In this document: positions 23,176 to 34,384 of the stretch, piece after piece
Layout of the letters: each line of letters begins with the position of its first letter
Position numbering within the stretch: position 1 is the stretch's first letter
Assembly: GCF_004210375.1 (NCBI RefSeq)
Contig: NC_134831.1
Location: forward strand, 1,302,001 to 1,366,000
Origin: Tachypleus tridentatus
Lineage: Eukaryota > Arthropoda > Merostomata > Xiphosura > Limulidae
Reading direction: 5' to 3'
DNA: 64,000 bases
Translations under genes and position numbers: made by a program
The notes under the pieces: generated by a model
Database searches by the model: none
What the model was told of the DNA's origin: nothing
Seen by the model: the letters and a program-made list of their open reading frames with translations, nothing else

Positions 23176-25749
23176 CGAAAAGCATAAACTAAGCTAAATT
23201 TAAGCAAATCAGAATTGAATAAAAGCAGATTTAAAAGTGGTAAGCATAAACCAAATTATAATGTAATACAATTTAACGAATTAAATATTTAAGATATATT
23301 AAAATATATCACAAAACAGACAACTTAAAAAATCAAGCTCTGATTAATAAATTATAAGGTTCAGCACAATTTATATTAATAAAACCTTCAATGCGAAACA
23401 ATACAATGTCCTACCAAAATACTGACAAGGTAAACTAAACTGCATATAATTACACACCAGGAATTCTCACATACTATCTTCTCCTATTTCCAAAGATCTG
23501 GAATAATGTTCTCTTTTAGTGAGTTTGGAAGGACGAGACAATAATTTGGATTTTGGATAACTGGCATGGTTTTTCACCTCTTTGTAATGATTCTCGGTAA
23601 TTACTTGTTTATTATTTCATCCTATTTATTATTTCTAACAGCGTGTTGGATTGGATTTCTAGGTACTAGTCACGAGGTTTTAATAAGGTGATGCCAAGCA
23701 GATTGTAATAGTTTCTGTTTCAAACATATTTCTGGTGGTGGCCTGGATGAGCAAGAGTTATATGTACATTATACAATTTTACTAGAACTGAGGGCAAGTA
23801 CCCTGAAAGATCAAGAAGGTTGAATAATATCATTCCAGCCTGAAAGATGGTCCCTGATTTAGAACAGAAGAACTTTTAAGCCTGTAAAAATACCTAGGTT
23901 TCAGAATTAAATTGAATATATACTAGTGAACCAAAGAGAAAAGGTTACAGTAAATAAAGTTGTGACCACAAGAGGAGAGACTTCTTATTTTTTCAACGAT
24001 TTCAAATATGTTACAAGTATCGAGTGGGTATATACATGCCTGATAAATGCTGGATCACTCACTAGATTCTAAAATGATCCAGCAAGCAAGAACCATAGTA
24101 AGAGGAGACCGTGTTTTTCAAAAAAAAGTAACTATATTTAATTAATTTTAAGAATGGGTTAGATTGTCATATTAAAAACATGTACAATGTACCATCACTG
24201 ACCCCATTTCGCAGCTTATTCCTATTTGGCAAACGAAGATTATGAGGACACTCTTGTTAGTATATTCATTAAGGGTTTGGTAAACGACACTAACATACTA
24301 CATAGTAGAACAAAGTCAAATGTCCCGACTTTAGGCTGTTATGAAATAATCTTGAAGTACGTTCACGAAAAACACAATTTCAATGATGGTGTCTAATGTG
24401 GGAGCGCCAGAGGAATCATCTGAAACTAAATATTGATTAAAGTGCCACAATAATGTCCTCTCTGATGCAGATACCAGGAATAAAGGCAGAGAGTAATGAC
24501 TGTTGTAGAGGTAATAATGGGCAAAGATTAAGAGTTTACGCTTGTAGCTGCTTTAAGGAGTGCATCTTAAGATTATCAAAAGAGATAGACTAAAGAACGA
24601 TAGTTAATAAACCTGTCTTTTTTCTTGCGAATTGTTTCTCTGATACATTAAGTTATTGCACCTGCAAAGAAAACTCAGTATTGTTTGCAAGTTTGTAAAA
24701 CTTTTGCTTATAAATCAGTATTTGTAATAACTATTTATAATAACTGTTATTATATTATTATATTAAATTATATTGGTGTTAATAAAAAAATTGTGTGTAT
24801 CAAACTTGTTGGCATATATAATAAATTTGATACATATCGACATTTAATTAACTTTTAAATTAAAATAAGAATTTCCGGCTGTTTGAAATCGTAATACGTA
24901 ACATAATATATCAGAGACACGTCCGAAATAAATTATAATACCAAACAGAATATTCTTTTTTGTTTCTTTAAAGGTATGGTAGCGATATGTGGCGCTGTTG
25001 AATTAATTATTAAATCTTAAAGTACATTACACCGTATTGTGTTGCTGTCTCGTAGGCCTGAATTTCTACAGCGATATAAGAAATTTACAAAAAGTGAATT
25101 ATTGACCTTAAAAAACGGGACAGTGAAAGTAAGTAAATAAAAACAACTTTTAAGTTTTGCAATTTTCAAAATAAATGTTAAATGTAGTGCTTGAATATCA
25201 ATACATGTTACAAGTTTCACAAGTGTAAGCCTTCTGTTATTATACTTATTGTTAATAATGAATAGTTAATACTAACACTAATATTACATGATAGTGACAT
25301 GCTAGTATTTACATTATGTGATACTGGTATTCGCTTGGAATTTTGTTGTTTTTAGAAACTGTGAAATGTAGGTTCCTCAAAGACGGTAGGTGTACGCCCA
25401 AGTTTATTAATAGGCCTACAACAGAGGTAGGCTAAATTAAATAGTAACGCACACAATTAGCAATCCTTTACGAATTTAAAAGTCTTCCTACAGTTATGTT
25501 CTAATAGGTATAAATACAAAAATGGTATCAGTTTGTACAGAATCAGTGTCCAACTATATTTTTTTCGTACGAACTCGTCTCTTAAAATATATTATTGCTC
25601 AACAATCTTTTAAAATTGGTTTCCTAGGCACGAAATCTTAAATAATTAAATTAGTTACGGCAGGACGTACACTTATCGAAATGTTCCAGATTTTTTGTGT
25701 GCATACTTAACCTTTCATTAAAACAAAATTCACAAAAACATTTCATATA

Positions 25750-25774
25750 ATGAATGAAGTAACCGAAGCCAAAG
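25750..25774 (+). CDS. Paralog 2, exon 1 (25-nt micro-exon with start codon)
   Basis: ATG AAT GAA GTA ACC GAA GCC AAA G, then donor gtaaat. One base is carried over, which matches the two bases starting the exon at 27963 and copies the phase-1 first intron of paralog 1. Confidence 0.48.
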
Positions 25775-28700
25775 GTAAATCATATTCAAATTTCTAATTA
25801 TAATTTTTAAGAAATCAAGACAAGCCAAAGTATTAATAGTGAAACGTTTGATATTGAATTAACAGTCATTTAGCTTTTCAGGTACATTTCTTGGATTCTG
25901 CGTGTGTAACGTAAAGAATAAATTATTGTATTGAAGGCATTATTTCTAGGATAGTGGTAACAGAAAAAAACAAGAGGGAGTATTTTTAACTCACTGAATT
26001 CAAATATTTGATGAACTAACTGATTACAAGGAATATAAAATAACAGTTATTAATTTAAGTGAATATTTATCACAAAACGATATCATACGTTATACCTTAA
26101 TAAAAACAAAGTTTTACTAAAACATGCATTTTATAAATTGTACTTGCGTATCTACGTGTCATATATAATAAGCATTAAGAAATTTTGCAAAATCCATTGT
26201 TAACCGCAATTGTCACCTTAAATTCATAACGAACATTGTCTGTGGTAATAATTCCCAAATATGTTAGGGATATCCCATTTACCAGACAAATTCCAAAGGT
26301 TGATTTTAAACTAGTTGCTTACACCCTCAACTTCTCAAATTCTACTGTTATTCACCGTGTTCGGCCAGTTGTGGGAAGGCAGTTACATTTCGAAGTTCCT
26401 ACTTTTTCCAAAGTAGAAATGAAATGAAACCACCTTAATATGTATTTCTATTATGTGCCACTCCCAGCCTCCACCCTTACAAAATAATAAAATATCTTAA
26501 ATAAAACGACCTTAAGTAGAACTAGAAGCCCTTAATTTAATAAACCTAATGTTGCTTGTGTTGTTATTTTAGAATTAAGCATAAAGCTACACAACAGGAT
26601 ATCTGTACTCTGCCCACCACGGGTATCGAAACCTGGTTTTTAGCGTCGTAAGTCCGCAGAGTTATTCCTTTACCACTGGGGGGCTGTGTAGGTTAGGAGT
26701 AGAAATAAATATTTTAACACTTACCACTTAACAAGCAAAGTAAACACTGGTGAGTTTAAGCAGATAGAGGTTGAGTCCAGAAGTAAAATATTCTGTGTCT
26801 GTCTGTGTAGGCGCAGATAGCCTAGCTGCTTTGCGCCATAAAACACCAAACCAACCAACCGTCTGTGTGTACACGGAAAGTTCAAAGTGGATTTTTACAG
26901 GTGTTAATTTTGTCCGAATTTAACTGACATGAGGTACGCGTGCTGCAATTTGAGTATCCTCCATATGACCTACCATTAAAACTGTTTCTTTTAAATGTAA
27001 ATCGTAACGTAACCACGTTATTATCCACTCCATTGATAAAACAATAAATTATCACAAAACTTCCTTAGTTAATGAAGATAATTTCCAAACACAAAGTTTT
27101 AAAACAGAGTAATGTAATGTGACTGTTGTACAACAAAGGGTTAAAACTACAATATACAACGCAGTGTTAAGATTCTTTATTGTAATAGTACGTACTTAAA
27201 AATACGTCGAATATTTACCAGAAGAAACGTGGAATTTGTATTTTGAAAAGTTCAGCAAAATCTATTGAAATTAATTCATTTATATTCTTATCACAATGTT
27301 AAATTGTGCTTTTTAATTAAACCCTATTTTAAAAGTGTTACGTAGAATAACACTAGAAAAACTTACATTCGGGCTATTGTTTGGAGCTATAATAATTAGA
27401 AGACACAAGACCTTGAAATGAAAGTGTGATAATTAAATCTTATTTACAGAATATTTGATTAACTTCTTTTTTGTAAGATGTCCTGGTTAAATTACAGGCT
27501 TATAGCGCTAAAATCCAGAATTCGCTTACCCACTGTATACATGACACGCAAAAACAAGGCTTTTGAATAGCGCGACTGGATAAAGATAGATTCGATTTTA
27601 TTCTTTCTTCAACATTATAGTTTATTCCTACAGGCTTAGAGCGTCATTTTATTTTAATTAAAGTTTTAATACACATACCAGCTATCTTTAGAATACAGCT
27701 ACTGATATGAATTTGCTTTGTTTATGAGCTTAAAGAATGTTATAAAGTAGAGACAGGGAGGGGCTGGTGAGGATGTTTGCCCTTGAACCCCTGCTGGCTT
27801 TGGACACTCCTTAGCCAGGTAGCCAAATTGATCTCACATTATTACGTTTAATTAACGAGTAATGTTATAAAATAACACAATGTCTTTCAAGAAATTTCAC
27901 AAAATGGCATTTTATATATGGATAACCGTTATAAATGTATGTAATTAATCTCTGTGAATTAGATGCCATTTCTGTAGAAGATATTGAAGTTATCACAGGA
28001 GTTTTAGAAGACGCCAAAAGCATACTGAACACGATAGAAAGATGTTCAGGAATGGTCAGTGTGAAAATAAATATTTAACTTTTACGTTAGTAGTTTTACT
28101 GAGTCAATTTGCATCTCAAACTGGTTGTTGGCTATAAGTTTCGCTCCAATGCACGCTAAACAAATAATTTGTTTGTCTCAAACGAAATAACATATATGTC
28201 TTCCGTGACATCTTTCAGATGTAGTAATGCTATCCTGCAGAATTACAGAGCTGAGAGAAAATTCGATATACAATTATAACAGCTAGGAAAGTGAAACGAA
28301 AAAAGAATGAGAGAGAAACAGAAGAATTTTGTAATTTCAAAGCAGCTTACAAATTGCAAAGATCGTGCATATTAATTTGGCTTCAAGACATAAATGGCGC
28401 TGGCTGTCTAGCCAATTGGAACCATCGTTACATTGGGACAGAATACTTATTTGTGCTGCAAAGCGAAATTACAGCAGCAAGTATTTAAATAGACATAAGC
28501 ATCCGTAAGTGACCCCACACAGGCGCCGATATGTATACTTTTAATTTAGTGTTACAGTCTGAAAATGTATTTAATATGTAAAGGAAGAGATATCGTTCAA
28601 TTCTGTATTATTGGTACCTAACAGATTTAATTAATTAGATAGAATTACATAAGTTTATACATTTCAGTATTGTCATCATAATCGTATGTTCTACGTATAA

Positions 28701-31700
28701 TTCGTGCTAATTCAGCTATTTTATTTGTTGAAAACTAAATATAACGACTGTTCTCTTAACATTATGTAATGGGTTTACTATTATATATCTATTTTACTAT
28801 CCATGTTTGTTTCAGTTAAATATATATTTAGAAATCAATAGATCTGAAGTGCTATTTTTTTGTACGCGCCTCCGATTTCGAGGCACAGTAACGCATTATT
28901 TATCATTACACTAATAGTATCCCTTAATGGCACAACGATATGTCTACGGACTTACAACACTAGGAACCGGGTTTCGATGCCTGTGGTTGATAAAGCACAG
29001 ATAGCCCATTGTATAGCTTTGTACTTAACTACAACTTACAAAATTATAACAATTACAATGCATTTATAATATTTGTTTTTCTAACAGTTTTTTAGAGTTA
29101 CAAAGACAAATCGATTTTAAAGAAAGGAAGGCAAATCTTACTCAGTAAATAATGTACATGAAGATAGAAACACGATTAAGTTACTGTTACTTCCTGTTAT
29201 TAACTTACGTTATGAATTTAACAGAATGTTCGATAAAGAAATCTAACAGTCTTATCTAGCAAAATCTTAGCTTTATGATTAGTTTTAGGGAAATAAGTCA
29301 TCGAGAAATCCACTTGCTTGTTGTCGAAACCAATGTTTTATTTTAGAATTTCCCAAGTTTAACGAGTTAAGGGAAATGATAGTGCTAAAAGTTTTGTTCC
29401 TTGAGTAATAACAATAAAAAACACTTATTTCTTCGTAAAGCAGAAGACATGTAACAGAAGTTTCAAGTAGTCCTAACTAGGTTGTAATCGTTTTAATTCA
29501 CGCATCATATATCTTTAAAAATACCCTTAAATGTTGGATGATTAGGTAACAGAGTTAATGCAGCAGAAAACGAATTACTCTACATTTAAGAATGTAACAG
29601 AAGAGTTAATAAGGAAGAGAGGGACTCTCAGAGAACTTTTGATCTATATACTCTTAGACTCTTGTTTTCCTATTGTCAGTCCATATTCTAGTGGGATTGT
29701 AGGAGTAGGGTTAGTCGACAGAGCAGGGCTTTCAGGGTAATATCGTTCTCTTTGAGGAGTTTGATCCATGCTGTGGACATTCTATTACACTGCACAACAA
29801 TTTTTTTTAAAAGTTTTGCTTCCTGAAAAGTTTTTGCTGATTGTGACAGGTACCTGGTGGGTATGCACAAATATAGTTTCGGTTTTGCTTCATCACGTAG
29901 GAACTCTGAGAAATAGACAGTTAACTGTTTACTGGCGATAACGTATTTAATTGCGTTTTTGTTTCTAATACGCTATTAAGTTTAACATAATTAAAAGTGT
30001 TTTGCTCCTGATTTTCGTTTGTATTCATGTCCGGTGCATCATGTTGCAGTGTCCAACAGTAGTCAGCAAGCATTGACGGATTCCAGTTGCCCTGATATCG
30101 TTTTTTCATTGTAGCAATGTCCTGGTGAAAACTGAAGATTTCGATGAAACGGTACGTGATGGGCAAATTTGGATGTGATTTTCATGATCAGCAGCCAAAA
30201 ATCTATAAGAAACACCCAACAGTGTTCAAGAAGCAAAATCTTTTTTGTGCAGTGTTATAGTTTTGCGTTAAGTAGGATTAGCACTTAGTAGTAGCATAAA
30301 TTGTATAACTTACTTTGAAAGCTTCATCTTAAACGAATACAAATCGTTACTAGTTTTGTTTTTTATTTTCTTACACAGTTGGAAACCATTTCGACACTTC
30401 AGGAGAGATTATGGAACGCTTTCACGAATTTTAACTGGGTTTTGAGTCCAACCCTCTTAGCACTCCTGTTACTAAACATCATAGGAAGTCTATACGATGG
30501 ACACAAGATACCGTTGTTTATTGCGGTATGTGAAGATGTTTATAAATTAAAACAACACAGCACACCAAACATGCTCACCCTATCAGCCGTGGGGACGTTA
30601 TAACGTCACGGTCAGTCACACTATTCGTTGGTAAAAGAGTAGCCCAAGAGTTGGTTGTGGGTGGTGATGACTAACTGCCTTCCCTCTAGTCTAACACTGC
30701 TAAATTAGGGACGGTTAGCGCAAATAGCCCTCGTGTAGCTTGGCGCGAAATTCGAAACAAACAAAACAACACAGTGATTCCTTTTGCCCTGAAATGGGCT
30801 ACTCTAGCCCCGTGAGCCATATATAAATACACTTGACAATTCTAAAACCAAAATTTCAAGGAAGAGGTTAACGAAACCTGACCCTCCTGGGTAGATAAAC
30901 ACCAATACCCAAATACCTATACAAGAGAGAGAGTGATTCCTTAAGAAAAAAAAAAAACATAAATAAAAAAGGGCAACTTAAGATAATACATAGACATTAC
31001 CCTGAAAAGGGCCGGAGTATTGTGGGTTACTCTGGCCCAAAAGTACTACAACAACAACTTATTAGTAGCCGAGATGAAAGTTAGGTATGGAGAAAGAGGT
31101 CTTGTGCACCTGACCCTCCTGGGTATCTAAAAATTCAACATATCCAAATATCTACAAAGAAGAAGCGAAAGTGATTCCTTCTGATTGGAGACACCCTAGG
31201 TTTCAGAATATCAAAAAGAGTTAAATTACATATTACCATACAATATTAAGCATAAAGCCAACAACAAATTAGAAATTGACAGATACAATCAAATTGTCAC
31301 GGAGTGCCCCCTAAAAGCAGCAAAGGACACTGTACCAAAACAACAACAGAAAACTAAATAACACATGGATTGTTGTAGTTGTTGTTTTGAATTAAGTACA
31401 AAGCTACACAATGGGCTATCTGTGCTCTGCCCACCACGGGTATCGAAGCCCGGATTTTAGCGTTGTAAGTCCGCAGACAATAACACATGAAAACCAAACA
31501 AACAACTAATAATACTGATAAAACAACGAAGACAATAAAGAATACTGCTCATAGCAACAAGAGATATAGAAATAAAAATACAAATTAATAGTATTAGAAA
31601 TAAAATCAGAGCAGAAATTAAATTGCTAAAACAGGAAAAATAAGATAACTTCTACTCCCAACTGAATGAAAAATCAGACCCAAGAAACTTTTGGTCACAT

Positions 31701-33867
31701 CTAAAAGATTTACCAATGAAGTAGCAACAAAAAAGTACCCAACACCAGAAAATAACACCTCAGCGCATACCAACAAAGAAAAAGCTGAAGCCTTCAGACA
31801 ACTACAGAACACTTTTAAAACACGTAATGGCCCAGGCACGAACAACTACTTTTACAATACAGTAAACAATCGTGTAACAAATAACACAGAATTATACAAA
31901 CCATATTTCCCAGTCAATATCAACGACAATAACATAAACGATTGTAATATACTGCTAACCGAAAACATCACAATAACAGAACTCAAACAAGCAGTAAAGA
32001 ACTAAAAAAACAAATCACCAGGAAATGACGGCATACAAGCAGTTCTCATCAAAATAAGGCTAGCCGTCCCTAATTTAGCAATGTAAGACTAGATGGAAGG
32101 CAGCTAGTCATCATCACCCACCGCCAACTCTTGGGCTACTCTTTTACCAACGACGAGTGAGACTGATCATCACATTATAACACCCCCACAGCTGAAAGTG
32201 CGAGCATGTTTGATATGACGGGGATTCGAACACACGACCTTCAGATTGACGACACAAGTTATTTTTCTTAATGTTTATTTGTTACAGATTCTGCAAATAA
32301 ACAGTCTTCTGACTATATAGTCAACGTTTTAATTATGTTTTGAAAGATTTACAGCATACACTTTTGTATATATATTTTAATGTATTTCGATTTTGAAATG
32401 TATAGTAATTGAAATATTTATGAAAAACATAAGTGATGCACAAACACACAGAGGAATCAAAAACAAGAAGTAATTACGGGTATACGGTTAATTTTATGAA
32501 TGGAACAAAATAATGTCATGGAAAATACAAAGAAAAACGTATAAGTTGTGACGGGGATTCGAATTCGCGACCCTTGGGCTACTCTTTTACTAACGAATAG
32601 TGGGATTGACCGTCACATTATAACGCCCTCACGGCTGAAAGGGCGAGCATGTTTGGTGTGACGGAGATTTGAATCCGCGACCATCAGATTGTGAGTCGAA
32701 TGCTCTAACCAGCTGGTCATGCCAGGCCTTAGGTTAGATGTATTTACAGTAAATGGGTTGAGGATGTACTTTGGTGCCGAAGTTGCCAGTAGATATGTGT
32801 AATGTTAGATATCAACAGTTAGGTAAATTGTATATTAAATATATCGACAGTAGTTGGTTGAAGATGCATTTACGTAACACCATTGTCAGCTTATAGGTGT
32901 TCTGTTAAATATAAACACAGGGCCAAAGTGATTAAAAACAAAAAAAAAAACCTTGCTAGTATTCCTAATGGCCATCTTTAACGGACAGATGCTTAGTTTT
33001 GATTGCTGTTTTTCTGTAGCATTTTATTAATAGTTAAAGAAGTCATATTTTTGAATTAATTGTGAAAATAATTCACAATTTATCGTTGGTGAGTGTGATT
33101 TCTTATAGCAAAGCCCCATTGGGCAATCTACTGAGTCTACCGAGGGGTAAAGGTCTCGTCGACACTGGATACAGCAGATATAGTATGATTAACAGATTTT
33201 TGTTACATTCTCCAAGTCGTTCATCAACTTTAAAGGAAATCTTCATTCTCACATACAACGCAGAACGAGGTATATACAACAGCACTGTCTGAATTGCTAT
33301 AACCATGCGTTTATTTCAATCACACATGAATGCATTAAAAATTATTGGGTAACTTTGACCCGATTATCTCTGTTTTAAAACAGAATAATAGTGCCAGTAT
33401 TTAGCCATTAAAATTTTTATTAACATCTAATTTTATCCAAGAAAAATAAGTATTTAAAAATACTTTTAACAAGTTTTTATTTTCCAACTACCAGGCAAAA
33501 AAATATCAAATACGTTATTCTTGAGATTTATAACTCAATTTACAATACTTCAAAATCAGACACTAATCTCCATGTTGTTTTAACACTACAGATTTTTTTC
33601 CGTGTGATTGTTGCCCTACTATTCTCAGTATCGATCGTCAATATACCGAGTTATTATATGGCTATCCTTGCTGTGCTTTGCATTAGCGATGAATACCTCG
33701 AAATTTACGAAAATCTGGTACATTGTGAGTTGGATGGTGACGAGAGCACGATTAGCGACGAGTGTCCGGGTAATTACGATTGGATCCAAGGTCTCGACAC
33801 TAGTGACGACGAAGCCCGGGAGACTAGGGGTATCACGGACCTAGACGAAGCTCGGAAGAAGGTGTAA
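25750..33867 (+). CDS. Unrecognised two-membrane-pass protein, paralog 2 (four exons)
   Basis: Model: 25750-25774, 27963-28054, 30379-30525 and 33592-33867, giving 179 residues and a TAA. Intron phases are 1, 0, 0, identical to the neighbouring gene at 15404-22400. The start ATG has an A at -3. Domains: an 8-residue micro-exon; an acidic helical segment (residues about 9-39); a first membrane segment (about 57-77) after the LWNAFTNFNW motif; a second membrane segment (about 89-116) with NIPSYYMAI; and a long acidic tail rich in Asp/Glu (for example DTSDDEARE). AATAAA at 33920 lies 53 bases after the stop. Introns hold SINEs, retrotransposon debris and a copy of paralog 1 intron sequence. Family unknown. 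A tandem duplication with much divergence is inferred. The micro-exon is the least certain part. Confidence 0.65.
26565..26690 (-). mobile_element. SINE-B
   Basis: AGCATAAAGCTACACAACAG, CCCACCACGGGTATCGAAAC, GCGTCGTAAGTCCGCAGAGT. In paralog 2 intron 1. Confidence 0.82.
26795..26860 (+). mobile_element. SINE-C-like fragment
   Basis: TAGGCGCAGATAGCCTAGCT, GCTTTGCGCCATAAAACACC, then an A/C-rich tail. The reverse complement recurs at 59225-59295. Confidence 0.5.
27478..27545 (+). mobile_element. SINE-B fragment
   Basis: GATGTCCTGGTTAAATTACA, GCGCTAAAATCCAGAATTCG. Degenerate. Confidence 0.35.
27963..28054 (+). CDS. Paralog 2, exon 2 (helical, acidic)
   Basis: Acceptor gtgaattag; two bases complete an Asp codon, then 30 codons to GGAATG|gtcagt, phase 0. 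Encodes sequence such as DIEVITGVLEDAKSILNTIE with regular hydrophobic spacing. Confidence 0.6.
28917..29040 (+). mobile_element. SINE-B
   Basis: TGGCACAACGATATGTCTAC, GGACTTACAACACTAGGAAC, CGGGTTTCGATGCCTGTGG, GCACAGATAGCCCATTGTAT. In paralog 2 intron 2. Confidence 0.8.
29975..30170 (-). pseudogene. Fragment of a dispersed repetitive ORF (HQDIATM...YQGNWNPSMLADYCW)
   Basis: The minus strand encodes IEIFSFHQDIATMKKRYQGN and WNPSMLADYCWTLQHDAP, which I recall as the C-terminal signature of a high-copy uncharacterised protein in arthropod and cnidarian genomes, probably of transposon origin. Only the end is present. The family link is from memory. Confidence 0.45.
30379..30525 (+). CDS. Paralog 2, exon 3 (first membrane segment)
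   Basis: Acceptor tttcttacacag, 49 codons, donor ATTGCG|gtatgt; phase 0 at both ends. Contains LWNAFTNFNWVLSPTLLALL. The shared W-N-x-F-x-x-F-N-W-x-x-x-P-T-L pattern ties it to the exon at 19938. Confidence 0.7.
30558..30770 (+). mobile_element. SINE-A lacking its head
   Basis: Starts at CACACCAAACATGCTCACCC and runs through the complete body to AACAAACAAAACAAC. In paralog 2 intron 3, shortly after the exon 3 donor. Confidence 0.85.
30775..31215 (+). repeat. Two imperfect direct repeats, about 220 bp each
   Basis: Shared pieces in the same order: CCCTGAAA.GGGC, then GGGCTACTCTAGCCC / GGGTTACTCTGGCCC, then CTGACCCTCCTGGGTA, then AGTGATTCCTT. They precede the LINE fragment at 31540 and could be a repeated 5' untranslated part of it, but that link is inferred. 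Confidence 0.4.
31372..31482 (-). mobile_element. SINE-B
   Basis: GTTGTTGTTTTGAATTAAGT, ACAAAGCTACACAATGGGCT, CACGGGTATCGAAGCCCGGA, GTTGTAAGTCCGCAGAC. Truncated at its head end. Confidence 0.83.
31540..32055 (+). mobile_element. Non-LTR retrotransposon fragment (linker to start of RT)
   Basis: Plus-strand pieces in two frames read SDPRNFWSHLK, then TNEVATKKYPTPENN, ITITELKQAVKN, a stop, and KSPGNDGIQAVLIK. The K-S-P-G-x-D-G-I motif marks the start of a Jockey/CR1-type reverse transcriptase. The fragment is frameshifted and is cut off by a minus-strand SINE-A at 32056. It lies in paralog 2 intron 3. Confidence 0.65.
32056..32247 (-). mobile_element. SINE-A, truncated at both ends
   Basis: Starts at GGCTAGCCGTCCCTAATTTA directly after LINE sequence and ends in the head at ACCTTCAGATT, where the duplicated intron segment begins. 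Confidence 0.83.
32247..32548. repeat. Second copy of the paralog 1 intron-3 segment
   Basis: Lies in intron 3 of paralog 2, flanked on both sides by minus-strand SINE-A pieces (32056-32247 and 32549-32735). About 94% identical by eye to 20084-20394. The adjacent coding exons are far more diverged, so this copy is younger than the gene duplication. Confidence 0.85.
32549..32735 (-). mobile_element. SINE-A, rearranged
   Basis: Begins with a short head piece GACGGGGATTCGAATTCGCG, jumps to TTGGGCTACTCTTTTAC, then the rest of the body and a second head. The double head suggests recombination between SINE copies at the edge of the duplicated segment. Confidence 0.75.
33098..33165 (-). mobile_element. 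SINE-B variant fragment
   Basis: TTTCTTATAGCAAAGCCCCA, TTGGGCAATCTACTGAGTCT, ACCGAGGGG. Same variant as at 56675. Confidence 0.55.
33592..33867 (+). CDS. Paralog 2, exon 4 (second membrane segment and acidic tail)
   Basis: Acceptor taacactacag; 91 codons and TAA. Starts with a hydrophobic stretch (VIVALLFSVSIVNIPSYYMA) and continues into a tail with many Asp and Glu. Base composition is GC-richer than the surroundings, as expected for coding DNA. Confidence 0.7.
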   Translation: MFFRVIVALLFSVSIVNIPSYYMAILAVLCISDEYLEIYENLVHCELDGDESTISDECPGNYDWIQGLDTSDDEARETRGITDLDEARKKV

Positions 33868-33919
33868 ATAAGAAACAGCTGTAGACTTTAAAAACAAATG
33901 GCTCTCAGTTAACAAATGC

Positions 33920-33925
33920 AATAAA
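33920..33925 (+). terminator. Possible polyadenylation signal of paralog 2
   Basis: AATAAA 53 bases after the stop. Another AATAAA lies near 33981. Confidence 0.35.
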
Positions 33926-34384
33926 ATCATCATAAGTAAAATAGCTTCAAGCTTGATTCTCAGCAAAATCTTCTACAGAGAATAAACTTTGTGGAGAAAA
34001 CCTTGAAGCGCTATGGTTTCTCCTTACCCCGTAATCTACTGTGCGCCATTTCAGATTTCTTTCTACGCATATCTAAGATAAAAACTGTTATAAAATTATT
34101 GTCTCTAATATTTCTTCATGTATGAAGATTTTTTTAAATATATAAATTTCATTTGGATAAGAATCCTTTAATTTTGCTAGTACCTTCAGAAGCGTATTAA
34201 TGTTATCAGGCGTTTTAACGCCATAATAGCATTTCGAACGTCTGACTCATCGAGAAAATTATCCATCAACACGAAAACAACAATAAATTGAACAGTTACG
34301 AAATTTATGGAAATTTATTATAAGAAAAAATTAAAAACATAATTTATTTTTATTGTTTTGTTTTCCTAAAGGTGCTCCCCTCAA

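Larger units (their letters stand above)
22401..25749. other. Spacer between the two paralogs
   Basis: Contains the paralog 1 3' end, a SINE-A scrap and a diverged SINE-B. 23180-25740 shows nothing recognisable; any promoter of paralog 2 should lie near its end. Confidence 0.55.
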
